Shown here piece by piece: positions 38,901-51,458 of a stretch of 64,000 nucleotides of DNA. The notes under the pieces were generated by a model. That model was not told the origin of the DNA. It saw nothing but the letters and a program-made list of their open reading frames with translations, and did not search any database. The position numbers and the translations under genes were made by a program. Each line of letters starts with the position of its first letter. Position 1 is the first letter of the stretch. Source of the stretch: Tubiluchus corallicola (lineage: Eukaryota; Priapulida; Priapulimorpha; Priapulimorphida; Tubiluchidae); assembly GCA_030141605.1 (NCBI GenBank), contig JAQGDQ010000031.1:854001-918000 (forward strand), written 5' to 3'.

Positions 38901-39570
38901 GCTGTATATAACGTCTAGATTTACTCGCAATTTAGAACTGCATTTTCTGTGGCTTTTGTGAATGACTTAAAGGAAAAAGTGATCTTTTAAAAAGTGTTTG
39001 TGCAGTCAATTAAACACGCGTGGTAGACTTAATTTTAGCCATAAGCGAGTGTTGAGAATGTAGATGAAGCCAAGTACTTGAACTACAGCTGCGTACACCT
39101 CAGCTGAAGTCATTTGTCACGCAGAAGAAGCCGACAACACTTAGCTGAGGAATCCCCAAGTTATATATAAATTATGCAGCATGACTAGCAGTTGCACTTA
39201 TATAATGCTTAAAGTATGTGTGTAACGCGAATATTGTAAATATTTCATTGCGTCCGTCTGCGGGCGTTCGTCTTATGTGCAAAAACAAAATCAATACGAA
39301 TTACGAAATGACGATATATTTTATAATCTGTTATTTATACTGATGTGTAAGATATGGCCATGTTTCGTTAAAATACACTCCCATTGCTAATTATTACTTC
39401 TAGAATGTAATTTTTCGTGTTTATTCCATTACCTACCAACCTATCAGAGTCCGCAGTTGCTTTTTTCCACTTCAGAACAAAAACAAATGAATGCAGTAAC
39501 GTTGAACGTGTGTTTGTTAATTACCCCTTTGTACAATATGTACTTTGTGCGTTTGGGTCTTTTATAAAGT
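32923..39570. other. Long non-coding stretch upstream of NDST
   Basis: No family-like protein was found. A degenerate CAT/CGT trinucleotide patch at about 35215-35375 creates a His-rich open frame that I reject. The interval 37440-37716 ends in ATTGAATTGAATTG and may be an old LINE 3' end. 43056-43080 and (inverted) 40857 end in the same pentamer run. Confidence 0.4.
35986..36078. repeat. GTGACTTTTTT block element, copy 3, partial
   Basis: It starts GAATTCAGGTAACTTAAGTC, the inverted form of the ends of the copies near 23.6-24.0 kb, and continues through ATCACAGGAAAAAGTCTCAG to AACCCTAACCCTAATCC. The second half is missing. Confidence 0.6.
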
Positions 39571-39575
39571 GAAAA

Positions 39576-39576
39576 T

Positions 39577-39655
<79 letters not shown>

Positions 39656-39741
39656 CAGTAGCAGTAGCAGTAGCAGTAGCAGTAGCAGTAGCAGTAGCAG
39701 TAGCAGTAGCAGTAGCAGTGGCAGTCGTCGTAGTCGTAGTA
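39576..39741. repeat. Trinucleotide array (GTA)n then (GTAGCA)n
   Basis: About 80 bases of GTA units change abruptly to about 70 bases of alternating GTA and GCA units, then a few GTC variants. Long open frames over it (poly-Thr, Thr-Ala, Tyr-Cys) are repeat artefacts. Confidence 0.95.
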
Positions 39742-40769
39742 GTAATAAAATTTTCTGTGTCTAGCTGTCTCAGGCGGCCGTGCAAACAACACGAAAATGC
39801 TGGTGAAATGGAACATTTAGAACATTGAACCAGTCTTGAATACTATTTACCAGTTAGTACAGTTTTATGTGGAGTATGAATATTCTGTGCGTGGTAATTT
39901 CATCATATTTTCAATAATAAGCAATTAATTAAGCATGTAGAATTTATTAACATGTTGCAATCACAAAGTACTCAAAGGTTGCAGTGAGTACTTATTCATT
40001 TCTTTATTTATTCGAAAATTTATTTCAAATAAATGTACGTAATATTATGTAAAAATAAATAAAATAATATTAGACTATACAAAAGGTAAAACCGAACAAT
40101 AAAGAGCACAGGTTAGTTTAATTTGCAAAAGAGGAGATAAATATATACATTTCACTATCTTACAGCAATGGTTGAACTTCAGTATAGACTTCATCTCTTC
40201 CCGTAATAAAAAACAGGAGCGGCAAGTTTCCGTTTTTCCCTGGGAACATTTCTGAAGCAGCTGCTGCTCTTGCCAGACTTTCTAACCCCATGGCTAATGT
40301 TAATAGCATAAATATTTTGCCTGCGGAACTATCACTATCCGTTTACTGTTCAAATGTCTGTAATATTTTCTTGGCCAGGTTTGATCTTATCTGAGTCAGC
40401 TAGTTGAGCGGTGTTTATAACGCTAAATCAGCCTGGATACAGCAAGAGGTAATGTAAACCAGTGATAGAGGTATCTACTATCTAATGGAGTTTGTGTCTA
40501 GCTAGGCGGCCGTGCAACAAAAGTTGGATTCGGGAAGTGGTGCTGGTGTTATTGAAAGTTTTGCATCATGTTATACACATGTGATTGTTTCCGATTTCTT
40601 AGAGGCGTAGTGGACATGGGAAAATGTAATTTTTGTCGATATTATTTTTCACAAAATTTTAGTTTACTTCTCCAGATGGAGCTTGACTGAGTGTCTCAGA
40701 CAGAAAGGGCTTCTTTACAGTCTAAATACGTATGAATATGATGGCTTGTCTTTTTTATTGTGTGTTTCG

Positions 40770-40773
<4 letters not shown>

Positions 40774-40800
<27 letters not shown>
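40774..40800. repeat. (TC)n microsatellite
   Basis: An uninterrupted run of TC dinucleotides. Confidence 0.95.
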
Positions 40801-40805
<5 letters not shown>

Positions 40806-40856
40806 CTCGCCTGATTAGCTGACTTTCTTCCCTGAAAACCTTACAGTCTTACCATT

Positions 40857-41262
40857 CAATCGAATTCAGTTCAATTCACCTTTTATTTCAACTAAAATTG
40901 CCACGAAATACACTAAAAAGCCAAATCCCTAAACCTACCCAAACGCAAAAAATACTAACTCTAGTAAATACACGCAACTACAAAAAAAGAAATATTAAAA
41001 GCTACTCACACCAAGTACGAAAAACGCCCGGAAACAAAAAAATTTAAGTATAAGTATACCGTACATCAGAGTCATTTTTAAAGTCACAGGGACCTAGAAT
41101 TGATCCCTAGAATAGAATCGGTTATGGACTTATGGTACTCCTGAAACACGATTTAAAACTAGTGACAGATGGTGCTTGAAGCCATTGTTTCAACTTTTTC
41201 AATTTCTTGGTTTCACAATTACAATTTGGAAATGATTGATAATAATTGTTTGTTTCATTTTT
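40857..41262 (-). pseudogene. LINE 3' fragment
   Basis: On the minus strand a short peptide ends in WLQAPSVTSFKSCFRS before a stop, like the APSV..FK..L ending of CR1/jockey-type ORF2. It is followed by about 250 bases of untranslated sequence ending in TTGAATTGAA-like units. It is strongly decayed. Confidence 0.5.
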
Positions 41263-41592
41263 CCATGCAGGGTCACTGTTGATAACCATTTTAATGAGCT
41301 CACAAAAATTACTAACAGAAATTTATGTCCTTGTCACAGGTATAACACTACATTTTCATTGGGGATACTGGCTGGTTTACCGTGACACATGATTTTATTG
41401 GTCAACAAAATTCGGACGATAAACGTCGGTTACGTGTCGGCGCTTTAAGATATTTTTATGTTCCAGATGCGTCTGATTTCATATTTTTAATTAGTTTGGG
41501 CGCGCAGCTGTTAATATCACCGAAGATCGAATGTAATCTGCAAACTCGCGTATGCGCAAAAGCTTAGAAGTTCTTATAATTACGAAATGCAA

Positions 41593-42188
41593 TTAAAGGA
41601 AAACCGGTCCCATTCTTAAACCCTAGGTCAAAACAGTTTACTCTTTAAAACATTGAAAGGGAACATACTGTTTTTTTTTTCAAGAATGACCAATTATCAC
41701 CACACAAACGCAATTTCGCGTTGGCAGCTAGTTCTTCGCTGTTACATGTTTTTCGTTAGTTAGATGGGAACTAGCTCCTTCAGAAACACGTAACTAAAAA
41801 CAGATGCTGTACCTCTCAGTTCAAAGATGTTCGTTTGTGAAGAATTGCGCGCTTTCAACAGCTTGTGCATGACAGCGGTAAATTTTAAATTTGAATTTTT
41901 ATATTAAACTCTGCCGAGTTTCAGTATAACACATTGAATGTTGTTCAGTAGCAGTGTACTTCAATTTTCGCGTTTGCAAACACGTGCAACACACTCTTGG
42001 AATTTTTTTGCTGTTGAAAATTATGTTCATTTGTGATGTCATCATTGGTTAGGCTTTCTCGCCGTTAACTAAGATTTTAATCTATTGTTTAATTATTAGA
42101 AATGCATTTGCAGTATTATTGGTGTTAAAATGTGTACTTTTTACTGCACTTCAGAGTGGGTAGGATGTGAAAAATCATCCTGTTTTCA
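41593..42188 (+). mobile_element. TTAA-family element, longest copy
   Basis: The left end TTAAAGGAAAACCGGTCC matches the terminal pattern of the MITE at 1487. The body aligns with the 25528 copy (right two thirds) and the 52037 copy (both ends). The right terminus is eroded. No open frame inside looks like a transposase. Confidence 0.75.
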
Positions 42189-43150
42189 GGCAACCATGCT
42201 TTCTTTATTTTATGCTGGTGTAACTCATCACCATCCTTGACAGCTTGCTTACTTTTGAACAGAGAGAAAACTGTTTTCCTCTGTGTGTGCGGAAAGCTTG
42301 TGTAGTTTTTTTTCTAAAAGTGCGATTAGATTATCCCTGTTGGTGGCGTGACGTGATTTATTTTAGAAGACTTGCTAGAAAGTTCAGGGAAGCTTTATGA
42401 ATCGCAAGAAATCCTGTTTAAATTAACTTTAGAAATGTCAAGAGACAGTGAATCTGTTGTGGACATAGATGCTTGTGAATTTTCGTATAATTGCGTCAAA
42501 GATTTCATTTAAAAACGGCAGTTTAAGTTGCAAGATACTTTTAAAGTTTAGGCATCAAAGACGGTACTAGCCACATTAGATGGGAAAATATTTTTTTGTT
42601 TGCTTAGCAGTTTCCGGATTCATATTCGTTTATTTGGTTATATTATACTATTTTGTTTTACTGCATTATGTTTCAAGAGCCTAGCCTATTTTTCAAGTAA
42701 AGGAAAATACAGTAATAAACACAGTGAAAACACACAGTTATTTAGAATTTATGCAAGTTAAGTAGCCAAAGAACTTATCGAACTTTGATGAGAACAGTGC
42801 TTTCACACAAATTGCTTTAGTATTTGAGTAAATTTACTGATCTGTACTCTTAGTTTCATAATGAGTTTGCACATGTTTTTATGGAAAATGTTTGCATTGC
42901 TATTGTCTTTAACACTGATGGCCTTACAGAAGTTCGCTTCCTAGGTCGCCAGAGCATTTACTGTTGTTTGAATTAATCATTGTAACTATTTGTTTTATTA
43001 CCGACTTGACGACTTATGAATACTCTGTAAAACTACTTTGCATTTATTGCCAGATAAAGTGAATTGAATTGAATTGAATACAGTGCTTGATGCAGGCAGC
43101 CGTATGTAATTTAGAAAGTTATTAACAAACGTTTCTGCTTATTTTTTCAG

Positions 43151-43343
43151 AAAATCTCACCGGATGCCTTACAGTGAACTGAAGCATTAACCATGTGTTT
43201 GGCAAAGTCATCTTACGTCATAGACTGTGGTTGAATTATACTTGTGTAAACTTGTGTACTTTCTTCTGGTAAATTGCGACTAAAATATGTAACATAAAAG
43301 AGTTTGAAATTTTTATAATATGTGAAATTTGGTAGCTTGCACA
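43151..43343 (+). other. NDST: NDST 5' untranslated part of first coding exon
   Basis: A pyrimidine-rich acceptor ATTTTTTCAG ends at 43150, and an in-frame TGA at 43323 closes the frame upstream of the ATG at 43344. So the coding start is within this exon and at least one untranslated exon lies upstream. Confidence 0.6.
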
Positions 43344-44254
43344 ATGTTCTGTCGAATACCCGGTTGTTTGCAGTTGAAGATGACATGTCGCCGTATCACC
43401 AAACATTTTACCCTCAAGGGGGCAGTAGTGCTTGTGCTTATATTAAGCACAGTGCTGCCAGCGGTGCTGATCTACCAAACATCTCGGAATCGTGTGCCCT
43501 TAGAAGCCACATTCAAATGCAATACCAGTCCGCAGATGTCAACCCGTCCGCCAAACTCTCACCATTCGAATGCCAAACTGAGGGTGGATGCGAAAGTGCT
43601 CGTGTTTACAGAGACTCCACTCTCTTCGCTCGGTCAGGAGATCAAGATGATACTGGAGTGGAATCGTTTCCGCTTTAAGATGGATGTCGCGGGTAAAAGT
43701 TTGCCAGTATTAACTAACTTAGACAAAGGCAGATATGCTGTTATTGTGTTTGAAAACATGGACCATTATTTTAGCTTGAATAAGTGGAATAGAGACTTGT
43801 TAGATAAATATTGCCTAGATTATGATGTAGGTATCCTGTATTTTGCCCCATATCGGGAGCAAACAATTATCGGATCACGACTGCGTGGCTATCCATTATC
43901 TGTATACACGAACGTTCCTATTCGAGATTATGAGCTGAACACATTTTCACAAGTGCTGCGAATTACGCGTGCTGGTGAAGTTCAGCATGGGTCCATTCCC
44001 GAACACGGGAGGTGGACGGTCTTCAAAACTAATCACTCGACATTTGAGCCAGTGGCATTTGCTCGTTCTAAGCACTATGTGGACACTGATGGCACTGAAG
44101 AACTTTTGACTACAGTGTTAGAAGACAAAGGATTCTTCGACGGTGTGCGTAGGATCTTTTTTGGGCAGGGTTTCAAGTTTTGGCTCCATCGCCCAATATT
44201 TCTAGATGCAATTTCTTATTTGTCGCACGGAAAGCTGTCAACACCATTTGTCAG
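43344..44254 (+). CDS. NDST: NDST coding exon 1 (tail, anchor, N-terminal deacetylase region)
   Basis: A single 911-base exon encodes a short basic cytosolic tail with several Cys and Arg, the anchor [18 protein letters not shown], a low-complexity stem, and then the conserved N-terminal domain ([60 protein letters not shown]). It ends two bases into an Arg codon at GTAAGA. One N-glycosylation sequon, NHS, falls in this conserved part. Confidence 0.95.
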
Positions 44255-45897
44255 GTAAGAAAATCCTGCTAAACAGAGACTGACTTTTTGCAAAGGATAT
44301 TACTTTAAAATGAATATTTGTTTCTGTACTGTACTGTAGTTATGAGCTGCCACATTCAAATTTCTGTGACTGGAGCCAACTGGCAATTGGACAAAATTAG
44401 TTATAAAATTTGAAATTGAAAAGTTCAATTGGAAGTTGAAAAGTTCCATGACTTGGTGACTGATATGTGGCATATACTGTAGGTATACAAGAATTTCTCA
44501 TGGTGTATTCAGACTAGCGAGTTTTCTTGTCTAGTTAACTCACCAAAAAACTCTTCAAGTAACTCGCAAGCGTATTCAGTTTAGAGAACAAAACTTGCTG
44601 TGAGCTACTCTCCGAGAGTAAGCGCGAGTTGACAGTCACCGAGGCATTCACACCTGGCAGGAGCTTGCTGGAAATCAACTCGCAGCAACTGTCAGTGAGT
44701 TTAAAATAACTTGCAAATAGTAGCTCGATAGTTCACATTTGCGAGTTTGATGTTAGAGAGAAAAATCGCGACAGAAAACTCACTAGTCTGAACGCGCCAT
44801 TAGTGTACAGTGTTACTATCTTACAGTAAATGTAAGGATGTGCTAAAAATTAATCCTGCATGTAATTGTTTCAGATACATCTTGGTTGATGTAGACGACA
44901 TTTTTGTTGGCGAGAAAGGAGTGAGAATGACCTCCAGTGATGTACGGGTTAGTATCAGTTGGATTCAGAATGCTGCACGATACATACATGTTTTTGGCGA
45001 ATTGATCTTTCTTATTTCGTAAATTTCATTTTTAAATGGAATTTTGATGTCCAAACTGTCAGACATTACAATTACATGTAGACAGTGAATGTTATTTAAA
45101 CTCAGTTAGTATAATTGTAATGCCAAGATTACTATTAAACTAAATTTTAAGATTAGATTTTGATCAATCTAGAAAAATAGGAAATCTGCAAAAGTTGGAA
45201 TACAGTCTGGATTTGAACCAGCGACATTCTACTTATGAGGCATATGCCTTAGATAACTTGGCCACTGTATTTCCCAGTAGTCAAGGTTGTCCAGACTTCA
45301 TCCCTTATGGTTGACAAACCAAATTCAGTAGTTCCATGTAAGCTTTCTCATGTATGTTATTTAATTTTTTACCCCTAAAGCAAAGCTTAGTCAATATTGC
45401 TACCAATGTTTCACAATGCTTGACTGCACAATTTGATGGAAACTAAAAAATTAATTTTGAGATTCCAGACCTAAATTGGTAAATGATTTTTCATTTGCAG
45501 TCCACTCAAATTACCCGAATGTAAGCTATCAGACTTTAGCATTTACGTCACACGGCAATTTTTCTGATATTTTCATCAGTTTATGGCTGATGCTCAATTA
45601 ATTTTCCTCGCTTTCATCATTTCTGCAGCCACAACGTCGTTATCGGCTGTTTTCGTAAACTACATCGACCGGCAAAATGGTTATTGCTTTCGAATGTCCG
45701 TAATTTAAAATGCAGTGGCAATCCGGAAAAGTAATGTTAGAAACTTGGATTAGAATTGCAGAACTGTTAAGCGTGAATAGTTTTTTTGGAATACAGCACA
45801 GCATGCAGAGTGCAATATTTGATTTAATATTGTGATGTGATGCATAGCTGTCTGGGAATATATTTCTAATGTTCAATTACCGCTTTAGTTGAATGGA

Positions 45898-45928
<31 letters not shown>

Positions 45929-48900
45929 GTTTAATATTATTAAACGTGGAATTTGTGATCGTGTTATTTTTTTGTACAGAACATTCTCTTCTTTGTGCAG
46001 GTCCCGGAATATTTTTTAGAGAGTAAAACCCCAAAATTTAAAATGTAAGTGTCCCAGATTTGTAGGCATTATTGCCTCATTGAAAATACTGAGTCTACTA
46101 AATAGAAAAAAGCTTAGATAAAAATTTAGTTGTTCAAACGTTTTAACAGTTAGTTATTCAAAACACTAGTGTTTCTGTGCTTTAGGTAAAACCATCTGGA
46201 AAAGATTGAATAGAATCTTGCATAGCATTGCGTTCAGAATAGGATAATTCACTGGCTCATTAGCGTATGCTAATTAGCGTGCATGTAAATTCATCATGCT
46301 TTTCTTTCTGCTTCCCGATATTAAATAATAACCAGCAATTGATTAATTTCATCTGACAACACAGCCGGCGGTTGTTTGGTAGTTTTTGTTGCCATGGTGA
46401 CGGATTAAAAATTAACCAGGCCTTTGTGGGTTCCCTCCTTGCCTACATTAGGGTTTGCAGTCAGTAAATTAACTTTCAAATTGGCGTTTTGCTGCATTCA
46501 TTTTGAACCCGTGTGCTTTGCTTTTTGTAACATTATCTACTAATTTGGGCAAACGTGTAAAACCACCGAAACATGCTATTTTTTTATATTTCAATTTAAT
46601 GACTGAAACTAATATGAAATTATGCCTCATTTAAAATGAATTACTAAAATAGCCACTTATCCAATAACATTTTTGACAGTATAGCTTAAGTTTCACTAGT
46701 TATCAGTTTCAGTGTTTAGCCATAGCAAATCCTGAAATTCTTAAATTTAAATGAAGAGCTTTCAGGTGTTAGTGAATAATTGACTAGTTATTTTTAAAAA
46801 CATGAACAGCATTGATATTTTTCACATTGTTTGTGTTCATATTTTTCAACCAAACTTTCATTTCCCACTTAAGAAAAGCCTATTAGGCTATTTTTCACTT
46901 TAATACGAGTATTTTTTGCTTCTCTTAAGGCTTTGGTTGACACCCAAGAAAGAATACGCCAGAGAGTTCCCGGTTTCACGTTCAACTTGGGTTTCTCTGG
47001 GAAATATTTTCATGCCGGTACCGAGGAGGAGAATCGAGGAGATGATGAATTAATAGGTAGGATTTGATTTACCAGCGAATTTAACTCATTATTTATTAGG
47101 ATCATCAATTATGATAATATGTTTTGTGATTATAATACAATTCAGAAAATAGGTATAATGAATGTGCTATATAAAAATCATCGTACAGCATTGATTTTAC
47201 TCTGAATATTCAGTTTATTTATGAAAGAATAGTAGGTAAAATTTTACTTCAACAGGGAAGCTAGGTTTGAAAGCCAGTTAATGCTAGACAAGGTGTCTTG
47301 CTTATTTAAACCTACAGCAGAAGACTGGCAACCTGCACAAAATCTGTGCTGCTGCATCGTGTGTCTAAAAACCCTGAAAAAAAGCAGAAGAGCTCTATTT
47401 CAGTTACTCTGGGTTGGTAATTTGGCATGACATTGTAATAAGCCGAGATCTGCATGAATTTTTATTGATCTCCACATCAGCATAAGATTTTACACAAGTC
47501 ATGCCCAGCAGAAGATGAATTTAAATAGTAATTTGAATTAAAAAATTAAGACATGTTAAACTTAATGGTCCCATGAATTACCATATTGTATGTAGATGTA
47601 GGCGTAACGTGAGTCTTTCCTTCTTTGTTTTTGCACATTTTACATTTTTTCAACTTAAAAGCTACAGCTTGCAAATCAATTACTATTTTTCTTTTTTTGA
47701 GGGTATTTAAAAAAATGTTTGGCTCAATCTGCTTGAATGCTTTAAATGTTTAAGCTAACAGTTTTACTAGCTTGTTTAAGTGAGCCCTGTTATATTGCAT
47801 CTAAACTTTAACAGCTGTTCCTTGAATAGTTAAGCTTGGTCATATACTTTCCAGTGTTTACCTTGTACAAAAGCAAATTTTATTGAGTTTTTATTGCTGT
47901 TTTCATTATGGTTTGAGCTGCAAATTGCTCTGTTTATTATAAGTAGCAATTTTCGCAAAGCTGTTACTTTAAGCGTGTGTTCTTATATTGCTTAAGTTAT
48001 GGAGACGAGGTCACGAGGGCTAGCCCACTTAAAACAATATATCAGCATTATGATTAGTTAATATCTCAAGCCAGAATTCGATGTTTTTTAAACATAAATA
48101 ATCATAAACTACAACAATAATGTAGCATTAATTACAACATGTTGCAAAACTGTTGTTGTTGATTGAGCACTCTATTTTTGGATGTTTTTTCAACTTTAAC
48201 ATTTTTGCTAATTTGATACTGCTCATGATTTAGCAAATGGACATTTCACTCAGTTTAACAAATAGACAGCCTGGAAACCTCAACAATTCCTTAATACTTT
48301 TATCATTGATTGCCCAGTTGCCTAAGTATTAGCAGTGCAAAAAATGAAGAGAATTGGTGACAAAGTGATGTTCTCCAAGCCGTAGTACTCGAATACAAAA
48401 TCGGTCAACGGAAAGCGAATGCGAAAAAATCAGGACTGTCGGCAGGGCTGTGGAGTTGGAGGCAGCAGTGCTAAAGGAGTCGGAGTTGCAGTTGTTAAAA
48501 GTTAAGACAGGAGTCAGGAGTCCTGAGTATACTTATTGTTAGAAGAATTGGAATAATCAGTAGAAAATAAACAAACTCAAACTCCAGTTACTTTGGACTT
48601 TGAACGAATTTATGCATAACGTCCCATTTTGGGATGCTTTTGCATTGGTGTCTATGCAGCTAGATTGTTTTTCGAGTATAAGAAGTAGTGACAAAATGAC
48701 ACTATATCTAAATATTGAGAGTGCTACAAACTATTACTTAAAGGCAGGAGTTGGGGTTCCTAAAATTTTACGAGTTGGAGTCGGAGTCAGAGTTGAATCT
48801 AAAATTTTAGGAGCTGGAGTCAGAGTCGGAGTTGGATCTTCTAAAATTCTAGGAGTCGGAGTCAGAGCCAGAGTCAGAAGTTTGATGTACCGACTCCGCA

Positions 48901-51417
48901 GTCCTGACTCGTTGCTTATGAGATGATGATGGATGTAAACGAAAGTCCTTGTTACAAACTTGAGTTCAGTCTTGGCTTTTCACAATTTTTATGTCAGTCA
49001 AGTTTGGTTTTAAAAATATAATAATTTTGAGTTTTTAGCGTAATATTTGGATCTGCTGTTATTTGGATTATTTGGACTATGACATCGTAACAGAGAGAGC
49101 CAGCTAATACATTGACTGTTTGAGTATCATCTGAAGGGTGTAGTTAAGGCGTGATAATAAAAATTCCCTTGACAACTTGCCTTAGTGCCTCTGCTTTAAA
49201 TTCTGGTTCATTTCATTAAGCCTTACTTTAACCAGTCGCAATTATGAGATAATTAAAACTAATTTGTAAACAATACGGAACCTGAACTGCTGGAGGTTTT
49301 TTTACAGATCATAAAGATCACTTCACGTGGTTTCCGCACATGTGGAGTCATTACAAACCCCACTCCCTTGAATCCTCCACCCTCCAAATTCACATGAAGA
49401 AGAATCTGCAGTTTGCACAGGTATTACAGGTGGCAGCACTCTCAGTTAGCTTTTTAGAGCTAAGATAGCTTTGGTGGCAGATATTGGCATAGTTACTTTG
49501 TCAGCATCCAGTATGGTTTTACTAGTTAGCATTGGCGACTTGGCGTTAGGTACGTACTAATTCGAACGTAATTTTTATTTACCAAATATCCACCCTAGAC
49601 TTCGTTGGCCAAGGTAAGTTTATTCGAACTAGATTATGTAGATTTGGTTTTTTCTTTACTCCATTCCGTATTACAGCACTTTATGCTGAAGGAAATGCAT
49701 TAAAGTACAAATTTCTGCATGAGAAGCTTTTAGAAGCCCATTACAATGTAAGTACATATTAATAATTTATAGTTAGTTCCCCAAACAACTAAGCCATTTA
49801 TTGTGTGTGAATTGGCGGCTAGACGTCATGTATGAACTGTTGCAAACCATACAAAGACTAGTTAAGTTAAGTAACTTTGGATAGGGAATGACTGTAAATT
49901 ACTATATTCAAAATATAATTGAACTACTTGGCTTTACTGCTAATTTTTGTAACAACCTTAGATGTGTAATTTATACATTTGTTTCTAGCATGAAAGTGAT
50001 GAAACAGCTTTCACACCGGGTCTAATTTCTGATCACAAAATGAAAAAATATAAAGTTGTTTGCTAACTTTGCTTTCTTGTAATCATTGGCATGCAGTATT
50101 GTTTTTGCTATTCTGCTATTGTGCCAAATACACATGTTAACTGAAATTTTCCATAATGGACATTTAGCCTAACTAATGTAAACAGTGGCTAGAGTTTATT
50201 TGCATCTAACACTCATTACGTGGTTCCAAAATATTAAAGTGCTAATTTATTGCCTTCAGGTCACGATTAAAAATCACAATTTTGTTTTGGAAGAGAATAG
50301 TGCATTTTAATTTTGAGTTCTGGTAAATAATAGAAAAATTCATGCAGTGTTCCCAGAAACCTCAAGGTACTGGGTACAAATCTTGGTTGGCTCACATTTT
50401 TCTCAAAGTCTTCTTCCTAAAATTTGACAATTGATTAATTTTTTCATTTTTTATTTCAAACTAGACTATGCATTTGACTTTTTGTTTCATTGAAATGCAT
50501 TATTTTTTAAGCAAGTTTGGTCAATCAATTTTGTTTATTTTACTTATTAGTTCTTTGAATTGAACTAAAACCAAGTGAATGCTTAGGATCATTTTTTGCA
50601 TTTCCTCAACTAGTAGAAAATATGTTCTGATACTAATTACTAAGTTGTAGCCAAGTTTTGCAGTATGTAGGCACAAGTAAATGTTATAGCTAAAATAGAT
50701 TCTGTTAGTACCTATAAATAATTTTTTTATATAGCAACAACGACACTATAAATAGTACTAGTAATACTGTAATATGTATAACGAGATACGTAAAAGTATC
50801 TATATATATAAGATAGAACAAAAATGCTTTGGGAAGCAAAGATGAAGCATTGAAACTCATGCGACTGTAATTAGCTCTTAAAAGGTAGGTATTTTTACTT
50901 TATTTATATAACTAACCTGGCCTTGTTCCTGTACCATTTCTGGAAAACATCCTTGTCTTTCCTCAAAATCCTTCTACCACAGAAGCACACGAGTTTGCAG
51001 GCAAACTGAACAGCAAAACAATGAAAGAAGAAACAATGACACAATGAAAACAAAGAACCAAATTTGTCTAATTACCATGCCTGTTAATCTTTCCTTGGCA
51101 GCGGTTAGTTATATTTTTTATTTCTCCAATTATTATTAGCACACTCGTCGAAGTTTTCTTGGTTTGGCCACATGTGGAGCCACAGTCAGCCACATCAGAT
51201 CCTTACAAGGGAGAGCTTGGAAAACGAGATGAACTTGAATGTGGCGTTCGCAAAGGTGAGAACATCTCGGCACCTGGGCTTTTATGCCGTTAGATATTCT
51301 TTCACTTCATGTTAGTCGGTTAGCTGGCATAGTTGACTAGATATGATAAGATTCTTTTTCTGCAAGTGTAGTAATAATATTAGCTTGACTATTTCATAAT
51401 AAACATTTGACTTTTAA

Positions 51418-51458
<41 letters not shown>

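Noticed and set aside
38974-38999. Further TTAA-family terminus (TTAAAGGAAAAAG)
   Set aside because: Only the first dozen bases match, and no inverted partner was found nearby.
39444-39816. Poly-Thr, Thr-Ala and Tyr-Cys open frames
   Set aside because: Translation of the GTA/GTAGCA array.
43322-43678. 118-codon frame overlapping NDST exon 1
   Set aside because: Shadow in another frame of the NDST first coding exon.
48600-48926. 108-codon frame with Val-Gly repeats
   Set aside because: Produced by GGAGTCGGAGT units of a hAT-like element.
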